DNA of 7,043 nt. It comes from Bacteroidales bacterium (GTDB lineage Bacteria; Bacteroidota; Bacteroidia; Bacteroidales; UBA7960). The stretch lies in assembly GCA_003557965.1 (NCBI GenBank), contig PWND01000138.1, positions 1 to 7,043 of the forward strand, in the 5' to 3' direction. The notes beneath the pieces were generated by a model. It worked only from the letters and a program-made list of their open reading frames with translations, made no database searches and had not been told where the DNA came from. Shown piece by piece: positions 1 to 6,253 of the stretch. Within the stretch, counting starts at the first letter, position 1, and each line of letters begins with the position of its first letter. The translations under genes were made by a program, and so were the position numbers.

Positions 1-180
1 GTAGAAAGTAGCTACTCCAAAAATCTTACTGGTTGGCATTTGAAGGTGTCTTCCAACATGAATCACTGATTCTTCTGACAAAAAACCATCAGCATCTTGT
101 ATATCTTGCAATATCGGAATCAGGTTGTCGACACCTCCTGCAGGATAAGAATCTAAAATATTTTTAATCTTTGTTTCCAT
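1..180 (-). CDS. NuoE/HydC-family thioredoxin-like [2Fe-2S] subunit, partial (C-terminus beyond window)
   Basis: The reverse strand encodes an uninterrupted 60-residue N-terminus starting at ATG 180-178 and running off the left edge. It has the helical start of the NuoE (24-kDa) family: a block reading NLIPILQDIQ at about residues 19-28, GFLSEESV at 32-39, and GVATFY at 55-60, the classic lead into the thioredoxin fold. Family members carry a [2Fe-2S] cluster and pass electrons between NAD(P)H-FMN modules and partners such as [FeFe]-hydrogenase (HydC/HndA), formate dehydrogenase or complex I. The four cluster cysteines would lie beyond the edge, so cluster binding cannot be judged. It lies 86 bp downstream of a receiver-domain gene on the same strand and is probably co-transcribed with it. 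It resembles the N-terminal domain of the divergent hoxF but is a separate protein. The family call is firm. Assignment to an electron-bifurcating hydrogenase is inference. Confidence 0.88.
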   Translation of the reverse strand, partial: METKIKNILDSYPAGGVDNLIPILQDIQDADGFLSEESVIHVGRHLQMPTSKIFGVATFY

Positions 181-220
181 AACTCGATTTTATAATAAAT
201 TATCCCTAATGATTTCACTT

Positions 221-253
221 AATGACAAAAACCACCTAAGCAGCTATGTCATT
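221..253 (-). promoter_or_regulatory. inverted repeat between response regulator and NuoE-like gene
   Basis: AATGACA (221-227) and TGTCATT (247-253) form a perfect 7-bp stem around a 19-nt loop, placed between the response-regulator stop codon and the NuoE-like start. On the transcribed minus strand no T-run follows the stem, so it does not look like an intrinsic terminator. It could be an intercistronic hairpin that tunes mRNA stability, a protein-binding palindrome, or chance. Confidence 0.3.
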
Positions 254-266
254 TTTAAATTCATTA

Positions 267-761
267 TTAAATATGCTTATTAATTTCGCTTACCAATTTT
301 TCAGCTTCAACTGGTTTTCTAATGAAACCTCTTACCGGGAACCAATGAGTTTTTCCATCTTCTGCTTTATAATCAATGCCGGCAGATCCGTCATTAATAT
401 TCTTCACAAGCAATACCTGAAGATCTTTGAAATTTGGGTCTTTTCTGTACTCTCTTGCCATATCCTGTACACTTGCCTTTGACGTTACCAAAATATCAAT
501 TGAAGACTGCATTAGAAATGGAATATCTTTAAACTCAGGATTGCTTAATATTTCCTGTGCAAGCTCAAAACCTTCGTAATGAGTTGTCATCATAACATCA
601 AGAATTGCAAGATCAGGCTTCTCACTGCGAAGCTTCTCAAGTCCTTCTTGCTTGTTCAATGCAGAGATTACTTCAAATCCCTCTTTCTTTAAAACTGCTT
701 TTACTAAAGTGATAACATCAATGTCATCATCTACGATTAAAATTTTCTTTGTTTTTTCCAT
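267..761 (-). CDS. stand-alone response regulator (REC domain) with long beta4-beta5 insertion
   Basis: A 164-residue single-domain receiver protein with no DNA-binding or enzymatic output domain. The acidic pocket is D11/D12 in ILIVDDD, the phospho-acceptor is D55 (LAILDVMM), the switch serine is S86 after the IPFLMQ strand, and the conserved lysine is K149 in FIRKP. All are intact, so it should be phosphorylatable. The spacing is unusual: 63 residues separate S86 from K149, against 22 between the matching residues of CheY. About 40 extra residues (roughly 90-140), rich in charged and aromatic residues, therefore sit between beta4 and beta5, on the face receivers usually use for partner contacts. 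The gene is followed by a NuoE/HydC-like subunit in the same direction, suggesting it belongs to that redox or hydrogenase operon and acts by protein contact. No histidine kinase is visible. The family is certain. The partner and signal are unknown. Confidence 0.9.
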   Translation of the reverse strand: MEKTKKILIVDDDIDVITLVKAVLKKEGFEVISALNKQEGLEKLRSEKPDLAILDVMMTTHYEGFELAQEILSNPEFKDIPFLMQSSIDILVTSKASVQDMAREYRKDPNFKDLQVLLVKNINDGSAGIDYKAEDGKTHWFPVRGFIRKPVEAEKLVSEINKHI

Positions 762-1050
762 GACTCTTAAGTTTAAAATGTTTATAAAATATTTTTTAGT
801 TAAAAAAAAAACTCTTGTATTTCTGATTGTAAAATTACCAGCTATAATTATTCTGTTTTAGAGAGGAATATCCTGTTTTGCCCCGTATAAAACAACTGAT
901 TTTTCAGGACAAAAACCAATACATTTACGCAATTTCGTTCTTTACATGCTCAAAATGAGTAAAATACAAAACAAAAAACTAATAAAGTTCAGTTTATTAA
1001 TACCTGTATTTAAAAAAGCAACACTTATAATCATTCTAAATTTGTTAAAG

Positions 1051-1114
1051 TGCTTTTTATCTTGCTAAAAAAATATATATTTGCTTTTTATTTATAAAGT
1101 TTAGTGCTTTTTAT
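1051..1114 (+). repeat. three direct copies of TGCTTTTTAT upstream of hoxF
   Basis: Exact copies of the 10-mer TGCTTTTTAT lie at 1051-1060, 1082-1091 and 1105-1114, with start-to-start spacings of 31 and 23 bp. The first and third are further preceded by AG. A near copy in inverse orientation (TAAAAAAGCA) is at 1011-1020. They bracket the candidate -7 box and end 38 bp before the hoxF start, so they could be operator sites. The low-complexity AT background weakens the case. Confidence 0.4.
1076..1083 (+). promoter_or_regulatory. candidate Bacteroidota-type -7 box for the hox operon
   Basis: TATATTTG matches the TAnnTTTG -7 consensus known for the primary sigma factor of Bacteroidota. It would start transcription near 1090, leaving a leader of about 60 nt before hoxF. 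No TTTG -33 element stands at the usual spacing of about 19-21 bp. The nearest is at 1041-1044, 31 bp upstream, so the match is only suggestive in such AT-rich sequence. Confidence 0.35.
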
Positions 1115-1152
1115 TTTTTATTAATTATATTAATGCTAATATTTTTAAGCGT

Positions 1153-2946
1153 ATGAAAGAAAAAATCATCAGTATTGTTGAATCAAATGGCAAAACACCG
1201 GAGCGTTTAATGGACATCCTCCTTGCAGTGCAAGAGGAGTTTAGATGCGTTTCGGACGAAGCTGTTAGTCTAATTGCTTCCGAGTTAGGTATTTCTGAAG
1301 CAGACGTAAATCAAACAAAAACTTTCTACCACTTTTTTACCAGCAAGCCAGTTGGTAAGTATGCTGTTTACATGAACAACAGTGCAACATCTGTTATGAG
1401 TGGCATGCATGAAGTTGTAGATGAGTTTGAAAATCAAGCAGGGATTAAGTTTGGGGAGACATCACCTGACGGATTGATAAGCCTGGACTATACCGCCTGT
1501 ATTGGGATGAGCGATCAGGAGCCTGCAGCTTTGATTAATTCAGTAGTATTCACTGAACTAAGCAGAGAAAAAGTAAAAAAGATCTATGCCGACATGAAAG
1601 CAGGTAAGCCTGTAGAGTCAATGTTTAGTGAGTATGGAGATGGCAATAATGCCGATCCACTTGTAAAATCTATGGTTAAGAGTAATATTCGTAAAGCCTG
1701 GCCTGTATGCCTTGGTGAGTATGAGGTTGGCAAAGGCCTTGAAAAAGCATTGGCAACTGACTCTAAATCAGTTATTGAAGAAGTCAAAAACTCTGATTTA
1801 CGAGGACGTGGAGGTGCCGGATTCCCGACAGGACTAAAATGGTTGTTCTGTTCCCAGGAAAAAGAAACTCCTTATGTTATGTGTAATGCTGATGAGGGTG
1901 AACCGGGAACATTCAAAGACAGGATATTACTTACCGAACGTACTGCTATGATATTTGAAGGCATGACTATTGCCGGATACGCAATTGGTGCTAAAGAAGG
2001 TATTTTGTATCTAAGATATGAGTATAGATATTTAAAGGCTTTTGTTGAAAAAGTCCTGGAAGACTTAAGAAGTAAAAACCTTCTTGGCAAAAACATTTTA
2101 GGCAAAGGGTTTGATTTTGATATTAGAGTTCAGTTTGGTGCAGGAGCCTACGTTTGTGGTGAAGAATCTGCATTAATTGAATCCACAGAAGGGAAAAGAG
2201 GTGAGCCCAGAAATCGTCCTCCATTCCCAACACAACGAGGATATAACAACAAGCCCACCATCATAAATAATGTTGAAACATTTTGTTCAGCAGTAAAAAT
2301 TATTGAAAACGGTGCTGATTGGTATAAGAAATTAGGAACGGAAGAGTCATCAGGAACAAAATTATTAAGTATCTCTGGCGATTGCAAATTACCCGGAGTA
2401 TATGAGGTAGAATGGGGCATGACCATTATGGAGATGCTTGAAATGGTTGGAGCTGAGGATGTTCAGGCTGTGCAGGTTTCAGGGCCTTCTGGTATATGTG
2501 TACCTCCGGCACAGTTTGACCGCAAAATAGCAATTGAAGACCTTCCTACAGGTGGTTCAATGATTGTTGTTGGTGGACATCGAGACTTGCTGAAAGATAT
2601 CGTTCTTAACTTTATGGAGTTTTTCGAAGATGAATCTTGTGGCTCATGTATTACATGCCGTTCTTTTAACATGATTCTTAGAAAGCAAATTCAAAGAGTT
2701 ATAGAAGGTAAGAGCATAAAGAGTGACCTTGACAATATGGTTGCATGGGGTGAAATTATGAAAAACACAAGTAGATGTGGCCTTGGGCAATCATCTGCAA
2801 ACCCGGTATTTACAACTATACAGAATTTCCGTGATTTGTATGAGTCTATGGTTAAGGATGTGGAATTTAAAAGTGATTTCGATATTGATAAAGCAATAGC
2901 CGAGTCATGTGAATATGTTGGACGTCCTGCCAAAGTTCATGAATAA
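1153..2946 (+). CDS. hoxF: NAD(H)-binding diaphorase subunit HoxF of bidirectional [NiFe]-hydrogenase, NuoE-NuoF fusion
   Basis: HoxF (597 aa) is the cytoplasmic diaphorase subunit that exchanges hydride between NAD(H) and FMN and feeds electrons to HoxU. Residues about 1-150 form a NuoE-like thioredoxin domain. Residues about 175-580 are the NuoF module, with the glycine-rich nucleotide site GRGGAGF (218-224), NADEGEPGTFKDR (245-257), GAGAYVCGEE (329-338) and a [4Fe-4S] site of C496, C499, C502 and C542. In the NuoE domain the cysteine positions are N75, S80, C116 and S120, so no [2Fe-2S] cluster is expected there, as I recall for the Ralstonia soluble hydrogenase, whose HoxF is about the same length. 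The ATG at 1153 puts the first helix where the family has it. No Shine-Dalgarno is seen. It is first in an operon, 36 bp before hoxU. The fusion and the following hoxUYH exclude a complex I nuoF. Confidence 0.95.
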   Translation: MKEKIISIVESNGKTPERLMDILLAVQEEFRCVSDEAVSLIASELGISEADVNQTKTFYHFFTSKPVGKYAVYMNNSATSVMSGMHEVVDEFENQAGIKFGETSPDGLISLDYTACIGMSDQEPAALINSVVFTELSREKVKKIYADMKAGKPVESMFSEYGDGNNADPLVKSMVKSNIRKAWPVCLGEYEVGKGLEKALATDSKSVIEEVKNSDLRGRGGAGFPTGLKWLFCSQEKETPYVMCNADEGEPGTFKDRILLTERTAMIFEGMTIAGYAIGAKEGILYLRYEYRYLKAFVEKVLEDLRSKNLLGKNILGKGFDFDIRVQFGAGAYVCGEESALIESTEGKRGEPRNRPPFPTQRGYNNKPTIINNVETFCSAVKIIENGADWYKKLGTEESSGTKLLSISGDCKLPGVYEVEWGMTIMEMLEMVGAEDVQAVQVSGPSGICVPPAQFDRKIAIEDLPTGGSMIVVGGHRDLLKDIVLNFMEFFEDESCGSCITCRSFNMILRKQIQRVIEGKSIKSDLDNMVAWGEIMKNTSRCGLGQSSANPVFTTIQNFRDLYESMVKDVEFKSDFDIDKAIAESCEYVGRPAKVHE

Positions 2947-2982
2947 ACCAATTAAATTGATAACAATAAAAAACAATATAAA

Positions 2983-3687
2983 ATGAGTGAAAAAATCAAA
3001 TTCACAATAGACGGCAAAGAATGTGAAGGCCAAACAGGCCAACTAATTGTAGATGCCGCTGCCGATAATGGAGTTTACATTCCGGTACTTTGCCACTGGA
3101 GAGATGTAGTTCCTGCCGGATCTTGCCGGATTTGTACGGTAAAAGTAAACGGCCGGTTTATGGCAGCCTGCACAACCCCGATAGAAGATGCATGCAGCGT
3201 TGAAAACAATACTCCTGAGCTTCAGGATATCAGGAAAGCTATTGTAGAAATGCTATTTGTAGAAGGTAACCACTTCTGCCCGGCATGTGAAAAAAGTGGT
3301 GACTGTGATTTGCAGGCATTAGGATATCGCTATCAAATGATGGTACCAAGATTTCCTTATGCATTTGAACGCAGAGAACTCGATGCAGAATCACCAAAAA
3401 TTTTCCTTGAGAAAAACCGCTGTATTTTCTGCAAACGTTGTATTAGAATGATAAAAGACGAACAGGGAAGAAGCTATTTTGGATTTAAAGGCAGAGGAAA
3501 ACACCTTGAAATAGCCTTAGACAAAAAGCTTGCTGAGAATATGAGCGAAGAGCTGGCTATGGAAGCCATGAAAATATGCCCTGTAGGTGCAATTTTACGC
3601 AAAGAAGTTGGTTTTGCAACACCAATCGGAGAAAGGAAATATGACAATGTTCCAATAGGTTCCGATATTGAAAATTTACAAAAATAA
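2983..3687 (+). CDS. hoxU: Fe-S electron-transfer subunit HoxU of bidirectional [NiFe]-hydrogenase
   Basis: HoxU (234 aa) matches the N-terminal, cluster-bearing part of complex I NuoG and wires the HoxF flavin to the HoxY proximal cluster. Three sites are complete. A ferredoxin-like [2Fe-2S] domain uses C37, C48, C51 and C63. A His-ligated [4Fe-4S] site is in the GNHFCPACEKSGDC block, with H97, C99, C102 and C108. A second [4Fe-4S] site uses C147, C150 and C153 with distant C199 (KICPVGA). The molybdopterin-like C-terminal domain of NuoG is absent and the length is normal for HoxU, so it is not a truncated nuoG. There is no signal peptide and it acts in the cytoplasm. It starts 36 bp after hoxF with no Shine-Dalgarno and is followed 17 bp later by hoxY. 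Confidence 0.95.
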   Translation: MSEKIKFTIDGKECEGQTGQLIVDAAADNGVYIPVLCHWRDVVPAGSCRICTVKVNGRFMAACTTPIEDACSVENNTPELQDIRKAIVEMLFVEGNHFCPACEKSGDCDLQALGYRYQMMVPRFPYAFERRELDAESPKIFLEKNRCIFCKRCIRMIKDEQGRSYFGFKGRGKHLEIALDKKLAENMSEELAMEAMKICPVGAILRKEVGFATPIGERKYDNVPIGSDIENLQK

Positions 3688-3692
3688 AAAAC

Positions 3693-3697
3693 GGAGG
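3693..3697 (+). promoter_or_regulatory. strong Shine-Dalgarno before hoxY
   Basis: GGAGG lies 7 nt upstream of the hoxY ATG at 3705 within an A-rich tract. It is the only textbook ribosome-binding site in the window; hoxF, hoxU, hoxH, hoxW and the GxxExxY gene have none. It fixes the hoxY start and may raise small-subunit translation relative to its neighbours. Confidence 0.7.
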
Positions 3698-3704
3698 AAA
3701 AAAA

Positions 3705-4253
3705 ATGAGTAAACCAGTTATAGCAACAGCTTCACTAGCAGGATGTTTTGGATGTCATATGTCAGTACTTGATATAGATGACAGAATTTTGAAACTTATT
3801 GAGCTTGTAGAGTTTAATAAGTCTCCGATAAATGACATAAAAACATTCACAAAGCAATGCGATATAGGCATTATTGAAGGCGGATGTTGCAACACCGAAA
3901 ACATACATGTATTAAAAGATTTCAGAAAAAACTGCAAAATTCTTATTTCATTAGGCGAATGTGCAATCATGGGTGGTTTGCCTGCAATGAGAAACGGAAT
4001 TCCAGTCAAAGAATGTATAGAAGAAGCCTATCTTGGAGGCCCAACAGTAGGAGAAAACAAGGAAAAAATACTCCCTAATGATGAGGAACTCCCAATTATA
4101 CTTGATAAAGTTTATCCATTACATGAGATTGTAAAGATTGACTATTATCTACCAGGATGCCCCCCAAGGGCTGATTTAATTTGGCAAGCCGTTGTAGCGC
4201 TTGTTACCGGTGATGAGTTAAATATTCCTTACGAATTAGTTAAGTTTGATTAA
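3705..4253 (+). CDS. hoxY: [NiFe]-hydrogenase small subunit HoxY (group 3d)
   Basis: HoxY (182 aa) is the small subunit of the hydrogenase module and holds the single proximal [4Fe-4S] cluster that links the NiFe site of HoxH to the diaphorase. The expected ligands are C14 and C17 (GCFGC), C86 (LGEC) and C152 (PGCPP). The EGG loop at 58-60 and the MGGLPAMRN stretch at 89-97 are typical of the family. There is no Tat signal and no C-terminal medial or distal cluster domain, consistent with a soluble cytoplasmic enzyme. Two extra adjacent cysteines, C61 and C62, follow the EGG loop. The protein is a little shorter than the Ralstonia homologue as I recall it, because it lacks the N-terminal extension. 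It starts 17 bp after hoxU behind a strong ribosome-binding site and ends 15 bp before hoxH. Confidence 0.95.
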   Translation: MSKPVIATASLAGCFGCHMSVLDIDDRILKLIELVEFNKSPINDIKTFTKQCDIGIIEGGCCNTENIHVLKDFRKNCKILISLGECAIMGGLPAMRNGIPVKECIEEAYLGGPTVGENKEKILPNDEELPIILDKVYPLHEIVKIDYYLPGCPPRADLIWQAVVALVTGDELNIPYELVKFD

Positions 4254-4268
4254 AAAAAAAGTGAAATA

Positions 4269-5720
4269 ATGGCACAAAAAGTAACAATAGAACCTGTAAC
4301 CCGAGTTGAAGGTCATGGTAAAGTGACAATTCAGCTTGATGACAATAATAATGTAGAGCAAACACGCTTACATATTGTAGAGTTTCGCGGATTTGAACGT
4401 TTTGTACAAGGAAGGCCCTACTGGGAAGCTCCTGTATTAGTACAGCGTTTATGTGGAATTTGCCCTGTAAGCCACCATTTGGCAGCTGCTAAAGCTCTTG
4501 ACGTAATAGTGGGAGCCGGCACCGGCGAAGGCCTAAGCCCGACCGGAGAAAAAATGAGAAGATTAATGCATTACGGACAAATGTTTCAGTCACATGCACT
4601 ACACTTTTTCCATCTTTCTTCTCCTGATTTTCTTTTAGGATATGATGCTGACCCAGCAATCAGAAATGTTATTGGTGTAGCACTTAAGTTTCCAGAGTTG
4701 GCAACGCAAGGTGTTTTGATGCGTAAGTTTGGACAGGAGGTTATCGCGGTAACTGCCGGTAAAAAGATACATGGAACCGGAGCTATTCCCGGAGGTATCA
4801 ATAAGAACCTAACAATAAAAGAACGTGACGCTCTTCTTAAGGATGACCCAACGTTAAATGCAGACCAAATGATTCAGTGGGCTTATGACGCTGTTCAACT
4901 TTTCAAGGATTACTATATGAAAAACAGGGAATTTGTTGATAGCTTCGCATTTTTCCCATCAAATCATTTAAGCCTTGTTAGAAAAGATGGCGCAATGGAC
5001 CTTTACCACGGTGTAATGAGAGCTGTTGATGCTCAAGGAAACAAAATCCTTGACGATGTTGATTATCAGGACTATTATAAACATATAGAAGAAGAAGTCA
5101 AAAACTGGAGCTATATGAAGTTTCCTTACATGAAGCATATAGGTAAAGAAAAAGGCTGGTATCGTGTTGGGCCGTTAGCTCGCTTAAATACTGCTGACTT
5201 TATTCCTACACCAAAAGCACAGGAAGAGTTTGAAGCCTTTAAGGCTCACACTAATGGAAAGCCAAATAACTACTGCCTGCATACTCATTGGGCGCGCCTT
5301 ATTGAATTACTTCACTCTGCTGAGGTAATAAAGGATTTATTGGAAGACCCTGATCTTCAAAAAGATGATCTTGTAGTAAAAGGTGAAAAAACAAATGAAG
5401 GTGTTGGATTGATAGAAGCTCCTCGTGGTACTTTATTCCACCACTACAAAATCAATGAAAATGATCAGATTACAATGGCCAATCTAATTGTTTCTACAAC
5501 AAATAATAATGAACCAATGAATCAATCGGTTAACTTTGTTGCCAAGAACATGATGAATGGGCAAAAGGAAATCACTGAGCCTATGAAGAATGCAGTAGAG
5601 ATAGCTATCAGGGCTTATGACCCATGCCTGAGTTGTGCAACTCATGCATTAGGAAAAATGCCTCTTGACATTAAACTTACTGACTCTAAAGGCAATACGA
5701 TTGATCATTACAGATCATAA
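4269..5720 (+). CDS. hoxH: [NiFe]-hydrogenase large (catalytic) subunit HoxH precursor, group 3d
   Basis: HoxH (483 aa) carries the NiFe(CN)2CO site that splits or makes H2, coupled through HoxYFU to NAD(H). The four nickel cysteines are C62 and C65 in RLCGICPVSH and C453 and C456 in DPCLSCATH. E14 in RVEGHG is the conserved glutamate of the proton path. After H459 a 24-residue tail remains. In this family that tail is removed by a dedicated protease after nickel insertion, and the gene for it, hoxW, follows directly. Length and motifs are intact, with no frameshift. It starts 15 bp after hoxY without a Shine-Dalgarno. A hairpin terminator stands 24 bp after its stop codon. Assignment to group 3d rests on the full hoxFUYH context, which excludes F420-reducing and sulfhydrogenase types. 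Confidence 0.96.
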   Translation: MAQKVTIEPVTRVEGHGKVTIQLDDNNNVEQTRLHIVEFRGFERFVQGRPYWEAPVLVQRLCGICPVSHHLAAAKALDVIVGAGTGEGLSPTGEKMRRLMHYGQMFQSHALHFFHLSSPDFLLGYDADPAIRNVIGVALKFPELATQGVLMRKFGQEVIAVTAGKKIHGTGAIPGGINKNLTIKERDALLKDDPTLNADQMIQWAYDAVQLFKDYYMKNREFVDSFAFFPSNHLSLVRKDGAMDLYHGVMRAVDAQGNKILDDVDYQDYYKHIEEEVKNWSYMKFPYMKHIGKEKGWYRVGPLARLNTADFIPTPKAQEEFEAFKAHTNGKPNNYCLHTHWARLIELLHSAEVIKDLLEDPDLQKDDLVVKGEKTNEGVGLIEAPRGTLFHHYKINENDQITMANLIVSTTNNNEPMNQSVNFVAKNMMNGQKEITEPMKNAVEIAIRAYDPCLSCATHALGKMPLDIKLTDSKGNTIDHYRS

Positions 5721-5743
5721 TTCTTAAATCAAAATACTTATTT

Positions 5744-5773
5744 AAAGTCCGTCATTTTTGGCGGACTTTTTTT
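5744..5773 (+). terminator. intrinsic terminator between hoxH and hoxW
   Basis: AAAGTCCG (5744-5751) pairs perfectly with CGGACTTT (5762-5769). A T-G wobble and a C-G pair extend the stem to 10 bp around an ATTTTT loop, and a run of seven T ends at 5773. It is a textbook Rho-independent terminator inside the operon: hoxW begins only 16 nt after it, leaving little room for a separate promoter. It probably lowers hoxW expression through partial read-through and also protects the hoxFUYH mRNA 3' end. Confidence 0.85.
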
Positions 5774-5789
5774 GATACATTGTAAATTG

Positions 5790-6248
5790 ATGAAAAAAAC
5801 ACTAATATACGGTTATGGCAATCCCGGCAGACAAGATGACGGACTGGGAGCCAGATTTATTGAGCTTGTTGATAAGTGGCTTGAAGATCAAAATATTCAA
5901 AATATTGAAACAGACTGCAACTACCAGCTTAATGTTGAAGATGCTGCTACTATATCTGAGTACGACAAGGTGATATTCGTTGATGCATCTGTAGTAGAGG
6001 AAGTTGATGACTACAAGTTAGAAAGAATTGAACCTGACAATGCCAGGATAGAATTTACTATGCATGCTGTTTCTGCTGCATATATTGTGGATCTATGCAA
6101 AAAAATATATGGAAAAATTCCAGAATCCTATGCTTTGCATATTAAAGCGTATGAATTTGACTTTAAGGAGGAATTAACCCAAAAAGCTAAAAGCAATATG
6201 CTAAATGCCCTTACCTTTTTAAAAGACCACTTATCAGGTAATCGGTAA
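5790..6248 (+). CDS. hoxW: hydrogenase maturation endopeptidase HoxW (HybD/HoxW peptidase family)
   Basis: A 152-residue cytoplasmic protease of the HybD family that senses nickel in HoxH and cuts off its C-terminal tail to close the active site. The N-terminal strand LIYGYGNPGRQDDGLG (5-20) is the family signature. The nickel-sensing residues expected from HybD are D17, D65 (VIFVDAS) and H92 (FTMHAVS), all present. I chose ATG 5790. An in-frame TTG at 5772 would add six residues, but it falls in the T-run of the terminator and would displace the usual start just before the first strand. It follows hoxH on the same strand, as expected for a cognate protease, but sits behind a terminator. Its last bases, including the TAA stop, overlap sequence resembling the repeat unit that follows, so the extreme C-terminus may have been reshaped by repeat insertion. 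Confidence 0.9.
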   Translation: MKKTLIYGYGNPGRQDDGLGARFIELVDKWLEDQNIQNIETDCNYQLNVEDAATISEYDKVIFVDASVVEEVDDYKLERIEPDNARIEFTMHAVSAAYIVDLCKKIYGKIPESYALHIKAYEFDFKEELTQKAKSNMLNALTFLKDHLSGNR

Positions 6249-6253
6249 AGTTA

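Larger units (their letters stand above)
762..1152. other. divergent intergenic region between response regulator and hoxF
   Basis: These 391 bp hold no convincing gene. They separate two outward-facing transcription units and should hold promoters for both. The hoxF-proximal third is extremely AT-rich, with three TGCTTTTTAT repeats and a TATATTTG box. Two minor symmetric elements are visible, CTGATTTTTCAG near 896-907 and CTCAAAATGAG at 949-959, both short enough to be chance. I found no good TAnnTTTG match reading toward the response regulator and no sigma-54 type GG-N10-GC element toward hoxF. Confidence 0.6.

Noticed and set aside
246..482. Plus-strand 78-codon open frame
   Set aside because: It is an antisense shadow of the receiver gene, with no recognisable domain.
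652..861. Plus-strand 69-codon open frame
   Set aside because: It overlaps the start of the response-regulator gene on the other strand, gives a low-complexity hydrophobic product and has no family resemblance.
949..959. CTCAAAATGAG palindrome in the divergent region
   Set aside because: The 4-bp arms with a 3-nt loop are too short to separate from chance in AT-rich sequence.
1153..1212. Later in-frame ATG (M20) as the hoxF start
   Set aside because: It would remove the first conserved helix of the NuoE-like domain, and ATG 1153 matches the family N-terminus.
1153..3687. hoxF and hoxU as complex I nuoEF/nuoG
   Set aside because: NuoE is fused and lacks cluster cysteines, the NuoG homologue stops after the Fe-S part, and hydrogenase small and large subunits follow directly.
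5772..5789. TTG start giving a 158-residue hoxW product
   Set aside because: The TTG lies in the terminator T-run and adds residues not expected before the first strand. ATG 5790 fits the family start.
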